A stretch of 64,000 bases of DNA from Symsagittifera roscoffensis. Taxonomy: Eukaryota; Xenacoelomorpha; Acoela; Convolutidae. Shown piece after piece: positions 32,258 to 43,635 of this stretch. The notes under the pieces were generated by a model. That model ran no database searches, had not been told where the DNA came from, and saw nothing but the letters and a program-made list of their open reading frames with translations. The stretch covers positions 55,694,312 to 55,758,311 of the forward strand of contig NC_087066.1 of assembly GCF_963678635.1 (NCBI RefSeq), read 5' to 3'. The number at the start of each line of letters is the position of its first letter. The first letter of the stretch is position 1. The position numbers and the translations under genes are program-made.

Positions 32258-32424
32258 CAGTCTCATAACGGAAAACCATAAGTTTTTTGTTTTTCAGTCT
32301 CATAACGGAAAACCATAAGTTTTGTTTTTCAGTCTCATAACTGAAAACCATAAGTTTTGTTTTTCAGTCTCATAACGGAAAACCATAAGTTTTGTTTTTC
32401 AGTCTCATAACCGAAAACCATAAG
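32258..32424. repeat. 35-bp tandem repeat, five copies
   Basis: Five copies of 'cagtctcataacggaaaacc' + 'ataagttttgttttt', differing at one or two positions. Each is preceded by a T-rich run and CAG. Confidence 0.9.
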
Positions 32425-32940
32425 CTCCCACGATAAAAGACAGTACTGCATTTAGCAGAGCAATTCCCTGACTGTGTCGAGTGCCCTTCAAATTTGGTAA
32501 ATTGGCAAATTCTGCTCTTTTGGTAAATTGGCAAAAATATAATTTTTAGGTTGATCATATTAAAAGTTAAGTGTTAGAACTTGAGTGGTGGTTCAAATTA
32601 ATAAAAATCGATTGGCTGCTTTATTTCTATTTTTGAACGATTTTATAGCGCGGGATAATTCGCCACGCTTGTAATTTATAAAACATAGGCGCTACGCGCA
32701 ATACACCGAAGGCATAGAAACTGAAGCAAAAACCAAACAACTTGAAAAACTAATAATTGAAGAATAACAGTTCTAGAACAAAAAATCGTACTTATACATG
32801 TATAGGTTAAATTTTTGATATATCAACGAAGATCATAAAATAACACTTCTAGAACTAAAAATATCCTAAACAGAACAATAAATTGAAAATCATTTTTTGC
32901 TTTTAACTACATAGCTAAGAAGTAAAACATCAAATTTCAC
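32425..32940. other. Unique AT-rich DNA
   Basis: No gene, RNA or repeat recognised. Confidence 0.4.
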
Positions 32941-32944
32941 AATC

Positions 32945-33855
32945 AAACAACAAAGACGCTAACTAAATAAATAAATAAATGAACGAACAAACCAACAAAT
33001 GAACGAACAAACCAAAAATAAATAAACATAAATAAATAAATGAATAAATAAATACATACATGAATAATAAATAAAAGCAAAACTAAATGAAAGAAAATAA
33101 TTATATAAAAATAGCAATAAATATCAACGAATAAACAAAACACACCTGATAAATAAATAAACAATAAAAAAATAAATCAATACATAAATAAATAAATACT
33201 TACATAAATAAATAAATAAATAAATAAATAAACGCAAAACTGAAATGTAAAAATAATTAAATTAACATGAAAAAATATATATCTCATGAACAAATAACCA
33301 AACAAACAGACCCATAATATAAATAAATGAAAGTAAATGAATTAAATAAATACACATACATAAATAATAAAAGCAAAACTAAATGAAAGAAAGAATAATT
33401 AAATAAATATACAAATAAATATCAACAAATAAACAAAACACACCTGATAAATAAATAAGCAATAAAAAAATAAATCAATACGTAAATAAATAAATAAATA
33501 CATAAATAAATACATAAATAAATAAATAAATAAATAAATAAAAGCAAAAGTGAAATGTACAAATAATTAAATAGACATGAAAAAATATATATGAACAAAT
33601 AGCCAAACAAACAGACCCATAATATAAATAAATGAAAATAAATAAATTAAATAAATACACACGCAGAAATAATAAAAGCAAAACTAAATGAAAGAAAGAA
33701 TAATTAAATAAATAAACAAAACACGTGATAAAAATAAAGAAAAATAAATATGTACATACATAAATTATAAATAAATATAAGCAAACTAAACATAATTAAA
33801 TAAATAGAAGAACAGATAATTAAATAAATAAAGATGAACAAATAAAGAAACAAAC
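32945..33855. repeat. AAAT-rich low-complexity block with ~300-bp internal repeats
   Basis: Dominated by (AAAT)n/(AAATAAAC)n. The phrase 'gcaaaactaaatgaaagaaa' occurs near 33076, 33372 and 33678, showing a higher-order period of about 300 bp. Minus-strand ORFs rich in Leu, Phe, Ile and Tyr are artefacts of the repeat. Confidence 0.85.
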
Positions 33856-34613
33856 ATACGCAATCACGTGACATAGCGCGATATAGTCCAGCCCACATGA
33901 TAATTGATAACTGTGGACGTTATTTGTCGACACTTGACAACAGACAACATTAAAAAAAAACCCGTTACACGATACCATAACACCTTGACTAAAGTCTTCG
34001 GTGTAAAACGAGTGTTTTTTTTTAAAAAATCGTGACAGGTTACTGTAGATCTGTACATACCATGCATGGGCCCGTGCTGATCAAGAGATCAATTCACTGA
34101 GGGGCTTGAGTTGTCTAAAGTTGGTCCAATTAAGAAATACATCCCGAGTAAAATTAAGTTTTTAATTCTAATTGGATAAGAAACTATGAAAACAAGTTTT
34201 CTTAAACCAGAAAAAAATGTTCCCAAAAAAACCAAACGTAGAGAGTTAGCAGATAAAGCCTGTGACGACCCTTGCAAAAAGTCCCTCCTAATTTTCTATT
34301 TCTGTAAGTCGAGCAACCGAAAAACGCCAAAGGCCAAATTTTTAAAGCTAAATTTTCTAAAAGCAACTCAAAAAGGCATTGTTTGGCTTTTTTGCGCACA
34401 ATGTCAGCTGCAGCTTTCAGAATCAATTTAATTCACCTGAATATTTGACCATATAGATGCTTCGCATCATACAGAAGCTTGTAAAACATTCCCTGCTTCC
34501 ATGCCAATGCGTTTGACGTGGACTTCGAAATTTATGTCGGTACTGGACTGCAGACATTCGAGTTGACGCTGATAGATTTAGATCTGTCAGATCTTTCTCC
34601 TCTTTTTCATGCT
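33856..34613. other. Intergenic DNA upstream of the orphan ORF
   Basis: Nothing recognised apart from a short plus-strand ORF (34186-34431) without a family match. A stop at about 34479 closes the frame of the downstream ORF. Confidence 0.35.
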
Positions 34614-35669
34614 ATGGAAAAAAAGAGCTACTTGATTTCAATTCTTCAAATAAGAAACTTGCCACATTTGTCAAATGAAAGCCTTCAATTAGTTGGGAAA
34701 TCAACTTCAATGAAGAAATGTCAAATGATGAAACTAGTAGGCGCCTTGGGAAGTGGGAATGCAGGTTACGCTATAGAGAGCAAAGACGTAATTTTACCAA
34801 GCATGGAAGACATTTATATCGCGCAGATCAAACCATCTGCAGTTGTATTCTCTAACCTCTTTCAAATAAACCATAGTAGCTTTTTTTTCAGTTTCGGAAG
34901 CGCAGTTAACAAAAAAATGAACGTTTTGTTGTCTTGCGAAAATAGGCCAGACAATTTGCAAGACTTTTCTTGGTCAAATAAAGAAATATACCCAACTTTT
35001 TATCAGCAGATACACAAAGGGAGGCAAGTTAAGATATATTTATATTACGGGCCTGAATATCTTTCCAAAGACACTCTGTTCTTCGTCCAAGAATCTAAAC
35101 AGCTATTCATAGGATCGCATGTGAGCCGGATTGAGTATGGCTCCCTCGTGAGCGGCAAAAGACTGAAAACGTCCTTTCTCGGCGATTATATGGAATTTTC
35201 AGACAATGCATGGTCAGATTTCTTTCTACAGGGTAATTGCGTTCTTATTGACTCTCTGCGGGTTTGTCAACTATGTTTAATGCACCAATACGGATTGCAT
35301 CGAATATACAACAACACTGCTACAATTTGCGCCTCCCAAATTAACCCAGATCCTTCCGAAATGAAAAAGTGTTACTGGGAGAAGCCCGAACCGCTTCAGG
35401 AATCTCTCAAAGGCCACGATATTGACACCTCCAATTTGAATCTCATAATCCCTGTGTGTAAGGATCTTCCGCAGGATGTCAAGGACTACTTAAGCAAAAG
35501 TACATCAAGCACGTCATCAATTAGTACATTTGAGGCAAGTGAAAAACAAACTCCAAAGCCAGAGAAGGAACAAATTTACCACGCAGAAGCTCAAACTCTC
35601 ATTGCTGAGTGCTACTTCGAGCTTTATATTTTGATGTTTTTTTACTTTTCAATTTTTAATTTCCTTTAA
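34614..35669 (+). CDS. Orphan ORF, hypothetical protein (about 351 aa)
   Basis: The frame is open from 34482 to 35669. The first ATG is 34614; upstream codons back to 34482 have no ATG, so the true start could be an upstream exon. No family recognised. The protein is mixed alpha/beta-looking, has about ten cysteines spread through it and possible N-glycosylation sites (NHS, NNT). A Ser/Thr-rich stretch near the end (STSSTSSIST) is followed by a charged linker. The last ~20 residues (ELYILMFFYFSIFNFL) are very hydrophobic and could be a C-terminal membrane anchor or read-through into intron sequence. Long open length, ordinary codon use and clear departure from flanking AT bias make it the best unassigned coding candidate. 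Confidence 0.55.
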   Translation: MEKKSYLISILQIRNLPHLSNESLQLVGKSTSMKKCQMMKLVGALGSGNAGYAIESKDVILPSMEDIYIAQIKPSAVVFSNLFQINHSSFFFSFGSAVNKKMNVLLSCENRPDNLQDFSWSNKEIYPTFYQQIHKGRQVKIYLYYGPEYLSKDTLFFVQESKQLFIGSHVSRIEYGSLVSGKRLKTSFLGDYMEFSDNAWSDFFLQGNCVLIDSLRVCQLCLMHQYGLHRIYNNTATICASQINPDPSEMKKCYWEKPEPLQESLKGHDIDTSNLNLIIPVCKDLPQDVKDYLSKSTSSTSSISTFEASEKQTPKPEKEQIYHAEAQTLIAECYFELYILMFFYFSIFNFL

Positions 35670-38350
35670 TGTTTTCAGTAATATCTTTAAAGTTTACAAA
35701 AAAACAACAACGGCTTTTTTTCGGCTTCCCATGGTCATCAATTTTAAACTTAAGTTTGTTGAATGCTGTTTAGATAATAATATCTGATATTCTAAACTGC
35801 ATCAAATTTTACAGGCAAGTTGCCGTATGGGCAAATTTTTAAACAATTTTATGTTAAAATCAACAATGGGAAGGAAAACTGTAAAAGTGCCGAAGTAACA
35901 ATAGTAATAATATTCATATTAATGAAAAAAATTTTGAACAAAGCCAACAAAATAAAGCTTTCATGTCCAAAGAGGTTCAAGAATTGAACCTTTGTACAAA
36001 TTGAACCTCCGGCACCTGTGTTGTGACCAAAACGGGTCGCGTGATTGTAGTTTCCGTGACCAAAAAGTCGATGGCCGGTAGCTGAAAATGGATTGCACCA
36101 AGTCGCAACATGGTTTGCGCAAATATGGGAAGCAAGGTCAAAACATAGTGTCTATCACAAAGCCGAACTCAAAGTCGAATCATTAGATCATCCCGTCAAA
36201 CCATAAAATCAGGGGAGAAAATTTCTTCTGTTCTTGATTTTTTTTCAGATGTTGCTTTTAAAACTAAAAGTCAGTTCCGAATAACAAAACAGACTTATCC
36301 AATTTCTGTGCAAGTAGAGCATAATGCTTCGACAAAATTTCGATCGATAGTAAAAAAACTAAGCACATTTGACAAGAGTTATTCACATGCAAAAAAAAAT
36401 AAGTGTCTATAATTTCTATAATAAGTATAATAATTTTCGATAACTAATTTCACCCATGAAAACAAACAAACTGAGCAGTATAAGCCTTCTCGCTCTCTTT
36501 ATTTGCTTGAGTTGAGACGAAACATTGAAAAATTAAAACCGGTTTTTCTTGACACTTGGAAAAAAAGTTCATTCCGATGATGATTTTTGGTACCTGATTT
36601 TACGTGGAAAACAAAAAAAAATAGAAAAAAAGTGTTTTTATTTTCCTAATGTTCAGTTAGCTACACCAGCATAATTGCTGTAATTGCTGGTAACTTACAG
36701 GAGAATTACTAGAAGGACTACATTTGAACACAGCATCAAATCAAGCTATTTTGCGGCCCGCGTACATTCCCCAAAATCCTTTTTGGTCACGCCAAATGGC
36801 AACACCCATTTTAAAAACCATATCACAACATCTATGCATCATTTAACCAAGCAATTGATTTGATACAAAGCTAACCTTTTTCATGTCTGTATAATTATAA
36901 CCAGCGGGCAAAAACTCGGTAGTTTTTTGAATCAGAAAAATGAAAGGTTTTCAAAAAACTTTCTTTGGGGGAAACTTGACTCTCTGACTCCTTTTTGCAC
37001 TTTTTCATCAAATTTTTCAATCAAATGTTTAACCTCCTAATTACAGTAGTTTTCATTTGTTTTTAAAAATTTAGTCAATTAGAAATTTTTTTTTTTAAAT
37101 TTTTTTAAATTTTTTGTTTTTTATTAGCAAAAATTCTGTTAAATTTACAAACAAACGAAAATGATCTACAGATATCAATCAATTTTATCTTTAGTACGCA
37201 AATTATAAAATTTTGGTTTCAATTTTTTTGAAGACTGTATTTTCTTGATTCTTTGCAAGTTTTTTGCAGGTCAATGAATTACAAGTCTTCAAAAACTGTC
37301 CTATTTGTTTTCTTTTGCAAAATAATAAATGGAAGTTAATTGGTTAATTTATTAACATAAATGAAAACTCAGGGTAAACAAACCAGTATGAAAAAGTTGG
37401 GATATATAACCTAGTGCGAATAACCCTCATCAATTTTTTCTGCACACCTGGGTTGACGTACATTTACAAAATGTCTATCATACAGTTTCATTTATGGAGT
37501 CATGCAGTTTCATGCAGTTTTTTTCGCATGATATACCTTGTTCCGTTGGGAAAAAAACAAATTTGGGTCAAATTTTTTAAAATCTTTTCTGGTTGCAAAC
37601 TTGCTTCTCAAATAAACATTTTTTGAAAAAGAAATTGCATGCAAAATTTCACTTTTTCTGTCTATAACAGAATCCATCTTGAGTCTTTCACCCAAAAAAT
37701 TCCAAAAATCACCAAACAGTGATTTGTCATATTCACAATTATTCTTTTTGTTTTCATACGCTAAAACAAACATAAGTTTAACAAAAACTAGGCGTTTAAC
37801 AAAAACATAATTTGGTGTGAAAATGTTCATATTAACTTACATGACCCATATCACCAAATGCAGTTTGGCTGCGTGGTAACTGTCAGTTACACTTTGAGTT
37901 CGCGATTTACAGAAAATCCTTTGTTAGTGTAATTCGGATAAAGTAGAAAATTACAAAACAAAATTTTTTTTGTATTTTCATAAAATGAAAAAGGCTTATC
38001 ATGGAATTTTGTTGCATGAAGAAAAAGTCTATAATAGAATTTTTAAAAACCGATAATTTGTTTTGCAATTTGCAAAAAATCTTTATGAAGGAAAGTATGG
38101 CAAAAACTTTGTTATTTAAGCTCAATAATATGAGTAAAAAAAAGCTTATAATAAACTTTCATATTGTGAAAAAAATTGCTGATCATATTACCTTTGCGAA
38201 AAATAAACTGAAAAAGAATCAAAACTTGACTTTTGTCTACGTGTTCTGCAATTTAAGCAAAAAAGCACATAATGTTGAAAAATGGTAAAAATTTCAGATT
38301 CATCTTCTTGAATAGTAGTGTGTCATTTTTTTCAGTTCAGATGGAAAAAT
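35670..38350. other. Intergenic AT-rich DNA
   Basis: No gene, RNA or repeat family supported; only short ORFs on both strands (for example 38001-38288) of Lys/Phe/Asn-rich composition expected from AT-rich DNA. Confidence 0.4.
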
Positions 38351-38592
38351 TTTTTTCATCTAAACAGGCATTAATAAGCAAACTAGGTGTGTCCTTATTA
38401 TTGAATGACCGTCAATTTCTGTCCGAGCAGGTACAGTAGACAGTCACAGAGGTTTTCTTAGATGTACTTCGCGATTTAAACATAAGAAAACCTCTGTGAC
38501 TGTCTACTGTACCTGCTCGGACAGAAATTGACGGTCATTCAATAATAAGGACACACCTAGTTTGTTTATTAATGCCTGTTTAGATGAAAAAA
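38351..38592. repeat. Near-perfect 110-bp inverted repeat (foldback)
   Basis: Left arm 38351-38460 and right arm 38483-38592 are reverse complements over 110 bp with a single mismatch that I can see (c/t in 'aagcaaac'/'gtttgttt'). The loop is 38461-38482 (gatgtacttcgcgattta...). The same 22-bp loop sequence recurs in the same orientation at 38596-38617, three bases past the right arm. Confidence 0.95.
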
Positions 38593-38679
38593 TTTGATGT
38601 ACTTCGCGATTTAAACAAAATTATTGCCAAAAACTCCTCGCCCGAATTTGAACATATATATTTAAGATGATTTATCAAA

Positions 38680-41110
38680 ACGATTCATAGGAACGGTTCA
38701 TAAAAAAAGGTTTGTAGGAACGGTTTATAAAAACGGTTCATAAGAACGGTTCGAAAAAACAGTTCATAAGAGCGGTTCATAAAAACGGTTCATGGAAAAC
38801 GGTTCATATGAACGATTCATAGAAAAGATACATTATAGATGTTCATTAAAACGGTCGTAAGATCGGTTCATAGAAACGGTTCATAGGAATGATTCAAAAA
38901 AACGGTTCGTAAAAGCGGTTCTTAAAAACCGTGGAAAAAAAAACGATTCATAAGAACGGTTCATAAAACTGGTTCATAAGAACGGTTCATCAAAACGATT
39001 AATTAGAATGGTTAAGAAATGTTCAAAAGAACGGTTTATAAACAAAATTCATAACAACGGTAGATAAGAACGGTTCTTTCAAATGGTTCATAGAAAGGGC
39101 TCATTGAAACGTTCCATTAGAACGGTACATCAAATCGATTTATAAGAACGGTTCATAAGAAAGTTTATGAGATCGGTTTATAAAAACGGTTCATGAGAAC
39201 AATTGATAAGATCGGTTCATACAAACGGTTCTTAAAATCGGTTCATTAAATCGGTTCATAGGAACGGTTCGTCAAAACGATTCATAAGAACGGTTCATGA
39301 AAAAAAAATTGTAGGAACGGTTTATAAAAACGGTTCATAAGAATGGTTCATAAAAAAAGTTCATTAGAACAGTTCATAAAAACGGTTCATAAGGTCGGTT
39401 GATAAGATCGGTTTATACAAATGGTTCGAAAAATTGGTTCTTTAAATCAGCTCATAAGAACGGTACAAAAAAAGGTTTCTATGAACGGTTCATAAAAACG
39501 ATTCATAAGAACGGTTCACAAAAACAATTCATTAGGGCGGTTCATAATAACGGTTCATCGAAAACGGTTCATAAGAAAGGCTCATAAACGGTACATTATA
39601 AAGGTTCACAAAAACGTTCGTAAGAACAGTTCATAGAAACGGTTCATATGAATGATTTAAAAAACGGTTCATAAAAACGGTTCATAAGAGCAGTTCTTTA
39701 AAACCGTGGACTAAAAATGGTTCATAAGAACGGTTCAAAAAAAACGGTTCATTAGAACGGTTTAGAAACACGGCTCAAAAGAACGGTTCATGAAACGGTT
39801 CATAAGAACAGTTAATGAAAACGGTTCATAAGATCAGTTAGTAAGAACAGTTCATAAAATTGGTTCATAAGAACGGTTCATCAAAACAATTAATTAGAAC
39901 GGTTAAAAAAATGTTCAAAAGAACGGTTTATAAAAACGGTTTGACAACAGTTGATAAGAAAGGTTCATTCAAATAGTTCATAGGAACGGCTCATTGAAAC
40001 GTTTCATAAGAACGGCACATCAAATCGATTCAGAGGAAATGTTCATAAAAAAGTTCATGAGACCGGTTTATAAAAACGGTTCATAAGAACGGTTCATACA
40101 AACCGTTCATAAGAATTGTTCATAAAAACGGTTCACAAAAACAATTCATTAGGGCGGTTCATAATAACGGTTCATCGAAAACGGTTCATAAGAAAGGCTC
40201 ATAAACGGTACATTATGAAGGTTCACAAAAACGTTCGTAAGAACAGTTCATAGAAACGGTTCATATGAATGATTTAAAAAACGGTTCATAAAAACGGTTC
40301 ATAAGAGCAGTTCTTTAAAACCGTGGACTAAAAATGGTTCATAAGAACGGTTCAAAAAAAAACGGTTCATTAGAACGGTTTAGAAACACGGCTCAAAAGA
40401 ACGGTTCATAAAACGGTTCATAAGAACAGTTAATGAAAACGGTTCATAAGATCAGTTAGTAAGAACAGTTCATAAAATTGGTTCATAAGAACGGTTCATC
40501 AAAACAATTAATTAGAACGGTTAAAAAAATGTTCAAAAGAACGGTTTATAAAAACGGTTTGACAACAGTTGATAAGAAAGGTTCATTCAAATAGTTCATA
40601 GGAACGGCTCATTGAAACGTTTCATAAGAACGGCACATCAAATCGATTCAGAGGAAATGTTCATAAAAAAGTTCATGAGACCGGTTTATAAAAACGGTTC
40701 ATAAGAACGGTTCATACAAACCGTTCATAAGAATTGTTCATAAGAACGTTTCATCAAAAGCGGTTCATAAGAACGGTTCATAAAAAGGGTTACTGAAACG
40801 GTTCATAAAACAGGTTCATAGGAACGGTTCATAAAAAACGGTTCATTAAAACGGTTCATAAAAACAGTTCATAAAAAAGTTTCATAAAATAGTTCATAAA
40901 AGCTGTTCATAACAACGGTTCACCAAAAACGGTTCATAAAAGGAGTTCATAAGAACGGTTCACAAGAACGCTTCAGACCAACAGTTCATTTGAACCATTC
41001 AAACAAACAATTCATAAGAAGTGTTCATATAAACGGTTAACAAGAACGGTTCACAAAAGGGTTCATAAGAACGGTTCATAAAAACGGTTCCTTAGAACGG
41101 TTTATAAAAG
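38680..41110. repeat. 13-bp tandem array (CGGTTCATAAGAA type)
   Basis: About 2.4 kb of degenerate 13-bp units such as CGGTTCATAAGAA and CGGTTCATAAAAA. Period 13 shifts frame each unit, so the ORFs inside are repeat artefacts. Contains a larger duplication: about 39518-40133 recurs at about 40134-40745, period ~616 bp, almost unchanged. Confidence 0.92.
39518..40745. repeat. 616-bp higher-order duplication within the 13-bp array
   Basis: The segment beginning 'cacaaaaacaattcattagg' at 39518 recurs at 40134 and the match continues through 'gagaccggtttataaaaacggttcataagaac' in both copies with only a few changes. Confidence 0.88.
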
Positions 41111-43635
41111 CGGGAAAAGAAATTCGCAGGTTTTCGTCGCGATTAGCAGACAAAAACTACTACAGCAAAAAGTCTATAGTTGTTCAGGAAGCGAGCTTTC
41201 GTCGGCCGAAATGGGTGTAAAGACCAGCAGTTTTTTCTCGTTTTCAGACAATCAAAACTCACTCCGACAAACCAACTCAAATCTAGCTTCCGATCTTTCC
41301 ATAGCCTCAATTATTCGAGGCATTTTGGTCAGTCAACAAGGACCCCATCGGCTCAGAAGAGAGTACAATGAGTAATTGAGTCTTGATTGATTAGAGTACA
41401 ATGAGTAATTGAATCTTGATTATAAGTATTCGAATTTATTACAATAAGGAGTTTTAATTAGGAATGGATTCGGTATAAATGCAAAAAAAGTCGAATAAGG
41501 CAGGTGCATTTTTGTGCTTGCCATCAGATAGGTCATAAAAACAGTTGATGCAAACAGTTCATCAAGCGATTTCATAAAAATGCACTACTGAGGAGAAGGC
41601 TTATGATTGTGAGATACGTATCAAAATAACAAAGTTCGCTCTGTAAAAACTTCTTCTATATGCTGCTCCTGAACGTTTCCTGCTCACGACCCATTCTGCT
41701 TGATGATTTTTGTCAAATAAAAAGAAATATGCAAAAATGTTTTTGATAGTCAGAGTTCGTTAAAAACACATTTTGTCTAAGTTTTTTAAGTAAGACCAAG
41801 ATAACAAATCTGTGGCTTTGAGAACCCTCACCCTCAGACGCCGCATGAGAAATGGTTCAAGGCGCTCAACACTTTAAGAAAAGAAATCTTGACCGCTACT
41901 CTAAGGTGCAATTACTAGGCAGACACTTTAAGGTTCAGAGCCAAATACGAACGAAGCAATTACCCTCCTCAGTCAGATTAAAAGTATTTTAGATCATCAA
42001 AAAACCAAAAAATTCTGAGTGTTCTTCAATATATTCGTCCAGATTTTGGGTCATGATCAAGTTTTTCAAGACAATTACGGTTAGTACTGTTTAATATACT
42101 GGTAAATTATGCATCACATGGCCATCAAACAAGTTTCGCCGAAAAAAAACTACTTTTATGAGAGACTTAGGTCAAAATCCTTTAGTTGTTCAGGAATCAA
42201 GGTTTTGTCGGCCGAAATCGGTGTAAAGAAACAGCCATTCTTCCTTGTTTTTAGACAATCAAAACTCACTCAGACAAACCATCTCAGCTCTTAGTTGGTT
42301 TTTTGCAAAGACGGCCTAGCTTCCGATCCGTCCGTAGCCTCAATTGTTCCAGGCAACTTGGTCATTCAACAAGGAACCTAACTGTTTACAAGAGTGTACA
42401 ATGATTAACTGAGTCCTGATTATAAGTATTCGACTTTGCTAAGGAGATTTAATTAAGAGTAGAATGGGTAAAATTGCAAAAAAAAAACGAAATTCGAATC
42501 GGGCAGTTGAATTTTTGTGTTTGCCATCAGATAGGTCATAGAAACGGTTGATTATAACCGTTCAAACAAACGTTCATAAAACGGGTTCATAAAAACGCAC
42601 TAATGAAGAGAAGGCTTACGATTGTGAGATGAGTATCAAAATAACAAAGTTCGCTCTGTAAAAACATCTTCTATGTGCTGTGCTGCTCTTGAACGTTTCC
42701 TGCTCAAGACCCATTCTGCTTGATGATTTTGCCGAATAAAAAGAAGTATGTACAAAAGTTTTTGGATAGTCAGAGTTGCATAAAAACACATTTTGATCCT
42801 CAGACGCCACATGAGAAATGGTTCAAGGCGCTCAACACTTTAAGAAAAGAGATCTTGACCGCTACTCTAAGGTGCAATTACTAGGCAGACACTTTAAGGT
42901 TCAGAGCCAACTACGAACGAAGCAATTACCCTCCTCAGTCAGATTCAAAATTATTTTAGATCATCAAAACCAGAGAATTCTGAGTGTTCTTTAATATATT
43001 AATTCGGATTTTGGGTCATGATAAAATTTTTGAAGCCATTTACGGTTAGTACTGTTTAATAGACTGGTAAAGTATGCATCACATAACCATCAAACAAGTT
43101 TAGCCAAAAAAAACTACTTTTATGAGAGTTTTAAGTCAAAACTCTTAAGTTGTTCAGGAATCAAGCTTTCGTCCGCCAAAATGGGTAAAAAGAACCCGCA
43201 ATTCTTCCTCTTTTTGAGACATTCAAAACTCATTCTGACAAACCATCTCAGCACTTAGCACTTAGTTGTTTTTTTTTGTGCAAAAATGGCCTAGCTTCCG
43301 ATCCATCCGTAGCCTCCATTATTCCAGGCAACTTGGTCATTCAACAAGGACCCCATCTCTTCAGAAGAGTGTACAATGATAAACTGAATCTTGATTATAA
43401 GTATTCTTCTGTACTAAGGAGATTTAATTAAGGATAGAATGAGTAAAATTGCAAAACAAAACAAAAGTCGAATAGGGCAGTTGCATTTTTGTGCTTGCCA
43501 TCAGATAGGTCGAAAACAATTTGATAAAAACGGTTCCTTTGAACGGTTTATCAAAACGTTTCATGTAAACGGTTCATAAGAAAGGTTCATTAAAGTAATT
43601 AAAGGAACGGTTCGTAAAACCGGTAAAAAAAAGTA
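41111..43635. repeat. Satellite, diverged upstream monomers
   Basis: Three diverged units marked by '(c/t)gtcggccgaaat(g/c)gg' near 41200, 42206 and 43172 (ccgccaaaatggg in the third). They share blocks with the 1.62-kb array downstream, such as 'cttgaccgcta', 'gcagacactttaaggttcagagcc' and 'ttgtgcttgccatcagatagg'. Confidence 0.8.

Noticed and set aside
32943-33898. Tyr/Leu/Ile-rich minus-strand ORFs that look like membrane proteins
   Set aside because: Translation of (TTTA)n low-complexity sequence; no true coding pattern.
39399-39587. Asn/Gly/Lys-rich repeat protein in the 13-bp array
   Set aside because: The 13-bp period shifts the frame in every unit; open stretches arise only from lack of stops in the unit.
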